A DNA stretch of 36,677 bases, taken from IMG/VR virus record IMGVR_UViG_3300008050_000124, positions 1 to 36,677 of that record; one strand, 5' to 3'. Below the pieces are notes generated by a model that was given only the letters and a program-made list of their open reading frames with translations, was not told where the DNA came from and made no database searches. The position numbers and the translations under genes are program-made. Positions within the stretch are counted from its first letter, which is position 1. Each line of letters opens with the position of its first letter. Source of the stretch: a virus. Of this stretch, positions 25,461 to 31,945 are shown in pieces.

Positions 25461-25645
25461 CTCAGTACCTCCGTTAAAAGGGCGTACTCCCAGTGTACGT
25501 TCTGGACACTATCCCAGTCCATGTAGTCGTCACAGTCGTCCTTAATGGATTCCAGATGCCGTAACCTCTTCTCAGCTACCTTGCGTTTGTACGCGGTTAG
25601 ATTGTTTCTTTCGACAGTTGCTAGTCGTTCAATTTCCAAGTTCAT
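25457..25645 (-). CDS. Hypothetical helical protein, 62 aa
   Basis: The product is charged and helical (ERLATVERNNLTAYKRKVAEKRLRHLESIKDD) and acidic in the middle. Its end overlaps the exonuclease ATG. AGGTAG is the ribosome-binding site, and palindrome copy 25654-25669 lies immediately upstream of it. The function is unknown; a small exonuclease partner is possible by position only. Confidence 0.55.
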   Translation of the reverse strand: MNLEIERLATVERNNLTAYKRKVAEKRLRHLESIKDDCDDYMDWDSVQNVHWEYALLTEVLR

Positions 25646-25653
25646 GTCGCTAC

Positions 25654-25669
25654 CTATAATTCGTTATAG
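25654..25669. repeat. Dispersed palindrome copy upstream of the 62-aa gene
   Basis: Sequence CTATAATTCGTTATAG, directly abutting the ribosome-binding site of the 62-aa gene. A short CCCC-AAA-GGGG stem (25672-25682) lies just before it in the direction of transcription. Confidence 0.8.
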
Positions 25670-25719
25670 AGCCCCAAAGGGGAGCAGTTTGGATCATGCT
25701 CAGGATCTCAAAGCAACAT

Positions 25720-26238
25720 CTAGAAGAGGTCTTCCAGATCGTCAAGGTCTGCCTCCTCAGTAGCTGCCTTCTTAGCAGGTACTGGCTCTTCAGGTTTCTC
25801 TGCAACCTTAGGCTCACCGAGCTTAGCCTTCAAGCCTTTCATGAGCTTGTAGATAGTCTCAGTCTCCTTAATGAACAGCTTGTAGTACTCAGCAGTACCT
25901 ACCTCTGTATAGGCGAGGCCAGAACCTTCAGTCAGTCGTTGCTCCATGACCCGCATAGCGAGGTTACTAGCGTGACCTACCTCTACACCGATATTAGAGT
26001 AACCACCCGAGGCGGCCTTAGCAGTGCCTGCTGAACCACCGGGAGATGATACGATCTTCATCTTACCGAGGTACTTCTTACCGCCGTCATCAAAAGTAAT
26101 AACGTCACCTACAGCTGGCTTTACAGGCCACTCCGCTGCGTACTCTGCTTTTGTATTGTACCACTTCTCCTCAATTAGTACTGCAAACTTCTCGTACTTG
26201 TAGGAGATTGCTTCTACTGTGCCTTTATGGATCGCCAT
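25720..26238 (-). CDS. Single-stranded DNA-binding protein (T7 gp2.5-like, inferred)
   Basis: The product is 172 residues. The N-terminal 70 residues have an OB-fold-like pattern of short beta strands (GTVEAISYKYEKFAVLIE, GDVITFDDGG, YLGKMKIVSS). A Gly/Ala/Ser linker and two helices follow, then a Pro/Lys linker and a terminal acidic tail ending DDLEDLF. An acidic tail with a final aromatic residue is the hallmark of T7 gp2.5-type and bacterial SSBs, where it recruits the polymerase and helicase. It is the first gene after promoter 26295-26323, next to polA. The family name is inferred from architecture rather than clear sequence identity. Confidence 0.65.
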   Translation of the reverse strand: MAIHKGTVEAISYKYEKFAVLIEEKWYNTKAEYAAEWPVKPAVGDVITFDDGGKKYLGKMKIVSSPGGSAGTAKAASGGYSNIGVEVGHASNLAMRVMEQRLTEGSGLAYTEVGTAEYYKLFIKETETIYKLMKGLKAKLGEPKVAEKPEEPVPAKKAATEEADLDDLEDLF

Positions 26239-26294
26239 GATATTAACCCTTTTCTATTGAATTGAAAGAACGATTTTTCATTCTCTATACATAT

Positions 26295-26323
26295 ATTATA
26301 CCACACAATGCGGTATTTGTCAA
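26295..26323 (-). promoter_or_regulatory. Leftward sigma70 promoter P1 (consensus)
   Basis: On the minus strand: TTGACA (26318-26323), 17-bp spacer, TATAAT (26295-26300), with an extended -10 TGG just before. It drives the SSB-like gene and the downstream replication and nrdJ genes. The spacer contains a near-perfect dyad (ATACCGCA / TGTGGTAT, one mismatch, arms at 26298-26305 and 26309-26316), a possible operator. A dispersed palindrome lies just upstream of the -35 box. Confidence 0.9.
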
Positions 26324-26324
26324 G

Positions 26325-26340
26325 CTATAATTAGTTATAG
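26325..26340. repeat. Dispersed palindrome copy upstream of promoter P1
   Basis: Sequence CTATAATTAGTTATAG, one base from the -35 box of P1 and one base from the polA stop. Confidence 0.85.
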
Positions 26341-26341
26341 C

Positions 26342-28252
26342 CTAGTGTACTTCTGCCCAGTTCTTGCCTATCTTACCCTCTGCTCCAAGAGGTATGTTAA
26401 GTTTAAGTGTCTCACCTGATTGTTGTATACTACGTACTCCTAAGGCGAGTACCTTCGGTGCGTCATCAGGATCGCATTCCCAAATCTCTTCATCATGATA
26501 ACGAATAAGACCTACTGCTTGCAGTTCTGTTTTCTTGATCCAGTGATCCGCAATTATCATCGAGTACTTCATAATCACAGCCCCTGCTGATTGAAACAGA
26601 GCATTCAGTAAAGAGTGCTTACTCCTAGTCCATATCTTCCTCCCGTCCAGTCCGTTAATATATTTCTTACCGTTAATCTCCCACTCTTTTTCAAGATCAC
26701 GTTTGAGCTTACTCAGTGCAGGGTTAGCTTTCCAGAAAGCATCGAACACTTCCTGTGCTTCTGCTGTTGTACCGCCTAGTGTCTTAGCGAGAGTAGGGGG
26801 TTGAGCACCGTAGGTTATAGCGTACTTGAAAGTCTTAGCTGTAGTCCTGTCAGGTAACCCTAGCGCCTTCTGGTTCTTGGTGTGTACGTCACCCTCCATC
26901 AACTCCTTGGCGTACTTCCCATCGTCATACGGGTATGTGTAGTGAGCTTCCACACAAGCCTCCAGACTGGACGCATCCCAGCCTACCCATACTGTCCCCT
27001 CCCTCGCAGTGAAACAACTCCTAATGGCTTCTCCGTACTCAGAGGTGATACGTGGGACATTAGCTATGCCTTTGTGAGTCCACCTGCAAGTGTTAGCACC
27101 CATGCTATCAGCGTCACTAGGCATAGAGCTTGTAGGAGATCCCTTAGCCTTAGCTATCCAACCAGTACCCTTGTCGGATAACAAGATGTTCTTCCTTGAG
27201 CGGAGCATCAACCACCGTGATATGTCACTAGCCTTGTAGAAGCCCATACGGATAAGGTTAGGGCAAGGCTCCTTGGTGATCTTGTCAGTCAGGCGAGGTG
27301 AAGTCAGCACCTTCTTACCCTCTACGAACTTGTAATTCCAGTCAGTAGGTGACCAGCCCTCGCTTAGCAGCCAGTCCTTGAGAGCTGCTTGGTTCTTCAA
27401 GGTTAGTTTTTTATAACTAGTTATAGGTTCCTTCAAGGGAAGACGAAGCCACTCGTCACCACCTGTAGGGAACTTGAACTTAACAACCTGCTTACCATCT
27501 GAATCAGTTGAGATGCACCTGTCATGACGATCTACGTACCGGAGCAATGCAGCCGATGGAGTACCATCCTTCTTGAACTGTACTTTCGGGGGGTAGTCAA
27601 TCTCAGACTTAGTGAGAGGTATAGTAGGCAGCCATAGTACAGCATCCTCTTCTAGTTCTTTCATCTCTATACATATCTCCATGTAAGTCCTAGTTGCCAG
27701 ACTTACATCGAAGCGTACCTCGTGCTGTACCTGTTCATCGACCAGCGCAGCTACTTTCTGCTCTAGCTTAAGCGCAGTCTTCCAACTATCTTTGTTCTCC
27801 TTGAACAGGGGATCTAACAGCATGTGCTTAACTACTTCCCAAGTAACCTCGCAGTCCTTCTTGCAGTAGGCCTCTAACTCAGCCATAGTCGCCTCTGCAA
27901 AATCTATCTCAGATTTCCACTTAGTAGGGTCGGAAGGGAAGTAACTCTTAGCTACAGCGTCTAGGCTATGACCGCCTTTGACACCATGGAACATCAGCTT
28001 ATGTAAGAGCATACCGTCTAGCTGCTCATACATTGACAGGTCTACATCCCATAGCCTTTGGAGTAAAGGTATGTCAAACCTAGTCCCATTCCAAGTAACG
28101 ATAGTAGGTAACTCCTTAAAGGCACTCAGATAGCCCAAGAACCCTTCTACGGAGCGGTACGTACCACTAAATCCAGTACAAGGCTCATGTACTCCTATCA
28201 TGTCTATTCTAGACCACTCGAAGTCTGTTTCTATATCTACTACAAGATACAT
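26342..28252 (-). CDS. polA: DNA polymerase I, family A (T7-like), with 3'-5' exonuclease
   Basis: The product is 636 residues. The proofreading exonuclease motifs are D6-I-E8, N55...D60 and Y129...D133. Polymerase motif A is D426ASSLEACVEAHY. Motif B is R469TTAK473TFKY477AITYG, with Tyr at the position that is Phe762 in E. coli Pol I and Tyr526 in T7. Motif C is H586-D587-E588. There is no 5' nuclease domain, which is supplied by the separate exonuclease gene. It is the replicative polymerase, working with the adjacent primase-helicase. ATG follows AGGAG, which directly abuts palindrome copy 28262-28277; another copy lies inside the gene at 27411-27426. The Tyr variant is usually linked to lytic phages. 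Confidence 0.93.
   Translation of the reverse strand: MYLVVDIETDFEWSRIDMIGVHEPCTGFSGTYRSVEGFLGYLSAFKELPTIVTWNGTRFDIPLLQRLWDVDLSMYEQLDGMLLHKLMFHGVKGGHSLDAVAKSYFPSDPTKWKSEIDFAEATMAELEAYCKKDCEVTWEVVKHMLLDPLFKENKDSWKTALKLEQKVAALVDEQVQHEVRFDVSLATRTYMEICIEMKELEEDAVLWLPTIPLTKSEIDYPPKVQFKKDGTPSAALLRYVDRHDRCISTDSDGKQVVKFKFPTGGDEWLRLPLKEPITSYKKLTLKNQAALKDWLLSEGWSPTDWNYKFVEGKKVLTSPRLTDKITKEPCPNLIRMGFYKASDISRWLMLRSRKNILLSDKGTGWIAKAKGSPTSSMPSDADSMGANTCRWTHKGIANVPRITSEYGEAIRSCFTAREGTVWVGWDASSLEACVEAHYTYPYDDGKYAKELMEGDVHTKNQKALGLPDRTTAKTFKYAITYGAQPPTLAKTLGGTTAEAQEVFDAFWKANPALSKLKRDLEKEWEINGKKYINGLDGRKIWTRSKHSLLNALFQSAGAVIMKYSMIIADHWIKKTELQAVGLIRYHDEEIWECDPDDAPKVLALGVRSIQQSGETLKLNIPLGAEGKIGKNWAEVH
27411..27426. 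repeat. Dispersed palindrome copy inside polA
   Basis: Sequence TTATAACTAGTTATAG; the central TATAACTAGTTATA is a perfect 14-bp palindrome, within the reading frame. Confidence 0.85.
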
Positions 28253-28261
28253 GTCTTTCTC

Positions 28262-28277
28262 CTATAATGAATTATAA
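28262..28277. repeat. Dispersed palindrome copy upstream of polA
   Basis: Sequence CTATAATGAATTATAA. It contains the primase-helicase stop codon, and its inner end runs into the AGGAG of the polA ribosome-binding site. Confidence 0.85.
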
Positions 28278-29900
28278 AGTTGGTATTGATGCGACCCTCC
28301 CTGTAGACGGGTCGTACCGTAGACGGTCAGCCAGTCCAGTGAAACCCCATGTCCTGTTCTTCAGGATACGGGCTTGCATTTCGTTAGGATCCTCACCTTG
28401 TTGGTCACGCTCCAAAGCCATAACGCCCCAAGACAGTTGCTCAAGAGCTGCACTACCTCGGAGGTCAGTAAGCTCTACCTCGCCACCCTTGGCAAAGGAC
28501 TTGTCACCGCTTGACCGCTTAAGGTGCACGATCTGGATAAGCCCTACTCCAGTCTCAACTACCATCTTAGCAAGGTTAGTCATGAGTGTGTCAATATCCT
28601 TACGTTCATTGTTCCCGCCAGAGGCAGAGATAACCATGCTCAGGTGATCGAGAATGATGTAGTCCACGGACTTAGACTTAGCGTAGTAGTACAGTTTGTT
28701 CATAAGCGTATCAGATGTCAGCCCCCCGAAGTGCTTGTAGAAGTACGTACTGCCATTACCTACCATCTTATCATAACTAGGCTGGCACTCCTCCTTAGTC
28801 GGAGGATCAAACCTGAACTTAGATAAAGGTATGTCCATGTCCAGAGCAATCAACGCTTGTGCTGCTACCTCCATCTGATCCTCAAGCGCAACATTAGCTA
28901 CAGATAGTTTCTGTTCAATAAGAGACTTTGTAATCTCCCGCACTACAGTGGTCTTACCTATACCCGAGCCAGCACATACAGTCAGGATCTCAGCCTTGCG
29001 TACGCCATGGAGCTTACGCTGGATACCGTCAAAGGGAATCACATCACCCTCAGGCAGGGGATCTAGCAAACCGTCTAGGTCAATGTCCATGCCATTTACG
29101 ATACCATCAGGCTCGTACTGCTCAGCGTTCTTAATCGCTTTACGGAAGTCGTTACCTTTCTTTGCAGTCCAGTAGTCCGAGGCATCTTTACCGATCATAG
29201 GATCTAGTTGAATATCGTAACCACTAGTTATGCCACTGATCCAGTCAAGCATTTCAGCCTGTGCTTTCTGCCCCGGTTCGTCACCATCAAGGCAGAGATA
29301 AACACGCTTGTACTTCTCAAAGAAGTGAATCTCCTCTTCTACCAGCTTGCTGAAGTTAGCCCCGTTAGGCAGTGACACTATATCCATCTTAACAGCAGGT
29401 GACTTGTTCAAGATAGACCATGCCGCCATGCAATCCTCTTCACCTTCCACGACTAGCAAGTGCCGCCCTGTTATCTCGCAGAGCTGCTTACCCCATAACT
29501 GTTCAGGCTTCTTGCCTACGCTAGGTCTGAATTCCTTAGGGAGCTTGCGTACTTTATAACCAATTATAGAATCAGTACCCTTCCCAAACTGAGGATAGAA
29601 CACCTCGTCAGGCTCGCCAGTCTCAGGACTACAGCTATGCCGTACCCCGTACTTCTCAGCAGCCGTTGGTACGTTCCGGTAATCAGAAGTGCCGATAGGA
29701 TATGAGAGTACATGATCAACGGTTAGCTTGGATGACACAAAGATATCGCGGTGCTCTGTTCCTCCTCCTAGTTCATGGGCAGGGATACTACCGTGACCTG
29801 CATGGCAGTACCCGTTACCTTCAGGGAACACTACAAGGTGATCCCCTTTACTGTCCCTGCCGTCTGCACGGCATTTAGGGCATGCTGTTTTACGACTCAT
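28272..29900 (-). CDS. Primase-helicase (T7 gp4-like)
   Basis: The 542-residue protein fuses primase and replicative helicase. The N-terminal zinc finger has C7-x2-C10 with C32 and H33/H36. The TOPRIM primase has VVEGEED (around E152) and CLDGDEPG (D205/D207). The RecA-type DnaB-like helicase has Walker A GSGIGKTT (311-318), Walker B YIILDH (D418), QIVHLKR (457-463) and a probable arginine finger in LKNRTWG. This is the organisation of T7 gp4, which unwinds the fork as a hexamer and makes short RNA primers. Its start overlaps the preceding 44-codon gene (ATGA). Palindrome copy 29554-29569 is inside the coding region. Confidence 0.92.
   Translation of the reverse strand: MSRKTACPKCRADGRDSKGDHLVVFPEGNGYCHAGHGSIPAHELGGGTEHRDIFVSSKLTVDHVLSYPIGTSDYRNVPTAAEKYGVRHSCSPETGEPDEVFYPQFGKGTDSIIGYKVRKLPKEFRPSVGKKPEQLWGKQLCEITGRHLLVVEGEEDCMAAWSILNKSPAVKMDIVSLPNGANFSKLVEEEIHFFEKYKRVYLCLDGDEPGQKAQAEMLDWISGITSGYDIQLDPMIGKDASDYWTAKKGNDFRKAIKNAEQYEPDGIVNGMDIDLDGLLDPLPEGDVIPFDGIQRKLHGVRKAEILTVCAGSGIGKTTVVREITKSLIEQKLSVANVALEDQMEVAAQALIALDMDIPLSKFRFDPPTKEECQPSYDKMVGNGSTYFYKHFGGLTSDTLMNKLYYYAKSKSVDYIILDHLSMVISASGGNNERKDIDTLMTNLAKMVVETGVGLIQIVHLKRSSGDKSFAKGGEVELTDLRGSAALEQLSWGVMALERDQQGEDPNEMQARILKNRTWGFTGLADRLRYDPSTGRVASIPTL
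29554..29569. repeat. Dispersed palindrome copy inside the primase-helicase gene
   Basis: Sequence TTATAACCAATTATAG, exact arms, spacer CCAA, in the primase part of the coding region. Confidence 0.8.
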
Positions 29901-30031
29901 GATAACGCCTCCAACATTTCATTCAAGTCACTAGCTGTAAGAAATACAGGGCCGTTCTCTACGTCAATCATAACCACTGTACCAAAGTCCTCGTCATGGG
30001 ACTCGTCCCACTCATATCCTAAATCAGTCAT
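29897..30031 (-). CDS. Small acidic protein, 44 aa
   Basis: This gene is too short for many gene finders. The peptide is acidic (MTDLGYEWDESHDEDFG, then VVMIDVENGPVFLTASDL) and its stop overlaps the primase-helicase ATG (ATGA). The start overlaps the previous gene's stop region by 8 bases. The frame fits exactly between two genes, which supports it. Acidic early phage peptides of this size sometimes mimic DNA or bind RNA polymerase, but nothing specific is seen. Confidence 0.5.
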   Translation of the reverse strand: MTDLGYEWDESHDEDFGTVVMIDVENGPVFLTASDLNEMLEALS

Positions 30032-30209
30032 CAGTACGCACCTTCTTAATCATTGGGGAGTCTAGCTCGGTTAGTTCTTGGATCAACGCGCTTATGATCA
30101 TGTCAGTATCACGCATATGCTTGATAGCTTTCCAGACTGCATGGGCTAGCATGAACCATGTCGCCAGAAAGATTATTGCAGCCCACATAGGGATTACTAG
30201 GTCACTCAT
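30024..30209 (-). CDS. Small single-pass membrane protein, 61 aa
   Basis: The product has a clear N-terminal transmembrane helix (VIPMWAAIIFLATWFMLAHA, about residues 5-24) and a charged cytoplasmic-type tail (MIKKVRTDD). It overlaps both neighbours by 8 bases. Position among early genes points to a host-takeover or superinfection-related role, but this is only context. Confidence 0.55.
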   Translation of the reverse strand: MSDLVIPMWAAIIFLATWFMLAHAVWKAIKHMRDTDMIISALIQELTELDSPMIKKVRTDD

Positions 30210-30393
30210 TGTAGAACTCCTGTATATAATTGCTTATGAAATTATCAACGCATTCAGCGTCAGTTTCGCCATGCCCTTCGTCTGATCGGGTGATACAGTT
30301 AGAACACATGTCCTCGAAGGTATCGTCATCTAACAGTTTGGGGTAGAACGCCTTGTCGCAAGCCTTACATCTTGCATATGCTTTATCATTCAT
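30202..30393 (-). CDS. Small zinc-ribbon protein, 63 aa
   Basis: Four Cys form two CxxC pairs: CKAC (residues 9-12) and CSNC (30-33), a classical zinc-ribbon spacing, followed by an acidic C-terminal helix. Such proteins often bind DNA, RNA or host RNA polymerase. It is co-transcribed with the basic protein upstream and the membrane protein downstream. A near-copy of the dispersed palindrome (TATAATTGCTTATG, one mismatch) lies at 30225-30238 near its 3' end. Confidence 0.55.
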   Translation of the reverse strand: MNDKAYARCKACDKAFYPKLLDDDTFEDMCSNCITRSDEGHGETDAECVDNFISNYIQEFYNE

Positions 30394-30575
30394 TTTAACC
30401 TCTCTGGCATTGAAGCCCTACGTTTCAAGAAAGAACAGTAGCGAGCACGGAGAGATCCGTACTTGCGGGACACTTGACGATCAGTCATTTGCTTACGCGG
30501 CTTAGCCCTAGAGAAGACACCTGCCGTAGCTAAACGCATTTGACTAGGTTTACTCTTCTTGCGTACTCTTAACAT
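30390..30575 (-). CDS. Small highly basic protein, 61 aa
   Basis: The product is about 30% Lys/Arg (RVRKKSKPSQMRLATAG..., KYGSLRARYCSFLKRRA). It is the first gene after promoter P2 and has the strongest ribosome-binding site of the set (AAAAAAGGAGT). A DNA- or RNA-binding early regulator is plausible. It ends overlapping the zinc-ribbon gene. No family is recognised. Confidence 0.55.
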   Translation of the reverse strand: MLRVRKKSKPSQMRLATAGVFSRAKPRKQMTDRQVSRKYGSLRARYCSFLKRRASMPERLK

Positions 30576-30714
30576 CTTGTTACTCCTTTTTTACTTTGCT
30601 TGCAGCGGCCCCTTCAATCGGCAGGGTGCCTCTCTCGTTACCAGTGTTCCTAAGCTATCCGTCTACCTTCAGAGAAGCTAGACTATATTAACCGGGGGGG
30701 TTTTGTTTACTTTG
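30576..30714 (-). other. Structured 5' leader of the P2 transcript, no gene
   Basis: About 140 bases of untranslated leader lie between P2 and the first ATG. On the minus strand it contains a hairpin (CTAGCTTC / GAAGGTAG, one mismatch), then a GGCA-CCC-TGCC hairpin whose CCC loop could pair with a downstream GGGG as a pseudoknot, then AAGGAG. Some short motifs recall bacterial riboswitches, but no class matches. It could be a structured regulatory leader. Confidence 0.35.
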
Positions 30715-30721
30715 TATGTAT

Positions 30722-30750
30722 ATTATACCATGGAAATCAGCCTTTGTCAA
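30722..30750 (-). promoter_or_regulatory. Leftward sigma70 promoter P2 (consensus)
   Basis: Minus strand: TTGACA (30745-30750), 17-bp spacer, TATAAT (30722-30727), extended -10 TGG. An 11-of-12-bp inverted repeat (30727-30738 ACCATGGAAATC and 30753-30764 GATTCCCATGGT) brackets the -35 box, a strong operator candidate. It drives the small early genes and the primase-helicase/polA block. Confidence 0.9.
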
Positions 30751-30791
30751 GCGATTCCCATGGTTTTGGCCTAAATAGACCTGAAATAGAT

Positions 30792-30807
30792 CTATAATTA
30801 GTTATAG
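30792..30807. repeat. Dispersed palindrome copy upstream of promoter P2
   Basis: Sequence CTATAATTAGTTATAG. It contains the stop codon of the AAA+ gene and lies 41 bases upstream of the P2 -35 box. Confidence 0.85.
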
Positions 30808-31914
30808 ACTCTCCCCAGTCACCCCTCGCCATACCTCACGAACGTCATCAGTCTCGCACTCAGAAACACGGGACAGGTAGTTCAGCTTGAAAGCCTGAGC
30901 TGGTGTCATCCCTGCGGTGGCCAGCTTAGTGATAGCTTGCAAGTTGCGCGGTGAGAAGTCAGTAGTCAAGGTGCCGTCCTTGTTCCCGATATGCAGCATA
31001 TTAGAAACAGTTGAGAGCACTGCCGCAGCCTCGCGGCCCATACCAAGAGCGAGAAGGAACTCGAACTCTTGCCCTTGTGTCAGGTAGTCCATTTCGTGGA
31101 CGATATCGAAACGGTTAAGGAAGGCACTGTCCTGTACATTAGATGCAATGTACTTGTCCATGCCATCACCATTACCCTTGGTGTTGTCAGCGGCCATGAC
31201 AGACCAGCCAGCACAAGGCTTGATAGGATCCATACCCTCGCCTTTCATTTCAGGCAAGATCAGCTCACGGCGGTCTAGGAGCGTCCCTAGCACCATCAGC
31301 GCACCAGCAGGAGCACGGGTCAACTCATCAAGGAGTACCAGATAAGGCTCATTAAAGGATCGAGGCAGTACACCGGGGACAAAGTTAGTATCCCCATCAG
31401 TGATATGCACCTGACCGAACACTTCAGGCTTGTCGAAAGCCTCAGTGAAAGGGATCCGCATATATGGACGACCCACCATTGCAGCGTACCATTCAGCCAG
31501 TTGTGTCTTGCCACAGCCAGTTGGCCCTGTCACGTTCTGCTTAAGACCTAAGGACTCGCAGAGAGAGAACTGCTCTATCATAGCTTTATCCATAATGTAA
31601 CCTTCCATAGGAGCTGCATGGTCGTAGCCGTGGTAGGTCTTGACAAGGTGGTCAATAGCAGGAGTCCAGCCGAATACCTCAGCGAATGGCTTCTCATCTA
31701 CAGTGTGGCCGTTCTCATCTACATAGATATGACCCACAAGAGCGGTAGGCTCCGGGGCAGGCTCCGGGGCAGGCTCCGGGGCAGGTGCGATCTTCGGCAG
31801 CTCGGACTCTTCAGGGCCAGCGCCCAGTATTTCACGGATCAGTTCATCAGACATAGTTGTATCTCCTTTAATGGCTTTAATTGGGTCAAGTTTCTTACGG
31901 TCACTAGTTTTCAT
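30802..31914 (-). CDS. MoxR/CobS-like AAA+ ATPase
   Basis: The product is 370 residues. Walker A is GPTGCGKT (130-137), Walker B is LVLLDE (192-197), the sensor is in AADNT (241-245), and FLNRFD gives Arg 268 as the arginine finger. The fold and the A-D-N-T-x-G-x-G-D pattern match CobS-type MoxR ATPases. Residues 44-57 are a PAPEPAPEP linker encoded by 12-base repeats. It probably acts as an ATP-driven partner of the VWA protein encoded just upstream, like N4 gp24/gp25 or CobS/CobT. Two in-frame starts have good ribosome-binding sites: 31914 (CGGAG, just after the palindrome) and 31854 (AAGGAG). 31914 is chosen because it gives the usual palindrome-to-ribosome-binding-site spacing; 31854 may be the main start. 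Confidence 0.78.
   Translation of the reverse strand: MKTSDRKKLDPIKAIKGDTTMSDELIREILGAGPEESELPKIAPAPEPAPEPAPEPTALVGHIYVDENGHTVDEKPFAEVFGWTPAIDHLVKTYHGYDHAAPMEGYIMDKAMIEQFSLCESLGLKQNVTGPTGCGKTQLAEWYAAMVGRPYMRIPFTEAFDKPEVFGQVHITDGDTNFVPGVLPRSFNEPYLVLLDELTRAPAGALMVLGTLLDRRELILPEMKGEGMDPIKPCAGWSVMAADNTKGNGDGMDKYIASNVQDSAFLNRFDIVHEMDYLTQGQEFEFLLALGMGREAAAVLSTVSNMLHIGNKDGTLTTDFSPRNLQAITKLATAGMTPAQAFKLNYLSRVSECETDDVREVWRGVTGESL
31747..31782. repeat. Tandem 12-base repeat in the AAA+ gene
   Basis: Three exact copies of AGGCTCCGGGGC in a row, encoding the repeated Pro-Ala-Pro-Glu linker on the minus strand. Its in-frame length suggests slippage-prone linker variation between related phages. Confidence 0.85.
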
Positions 31915-31927
31915 TTTGATCTCCGAT

Positions 31928-31943
31928 CTATAATTAGTTATAG
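31928..31943. repeat. Dispersed palindrome copy between VWA and AAA+ genes
   Basis: Sequence CTATAATTAGTTATAG, just after the VWA gene stop and three bases from the CGGAG ribosome-binding site of the AAA+ gene. Confidence 0.85.
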
Positions 31944-31945
31944 AA

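Noticed and set aside
30576-30714. Glutamine, glycine or cobalamin riboswitch in the P2 leader
   Set aside because: Only short fragments of the consensus patterns are present; the conserved cores are missing.
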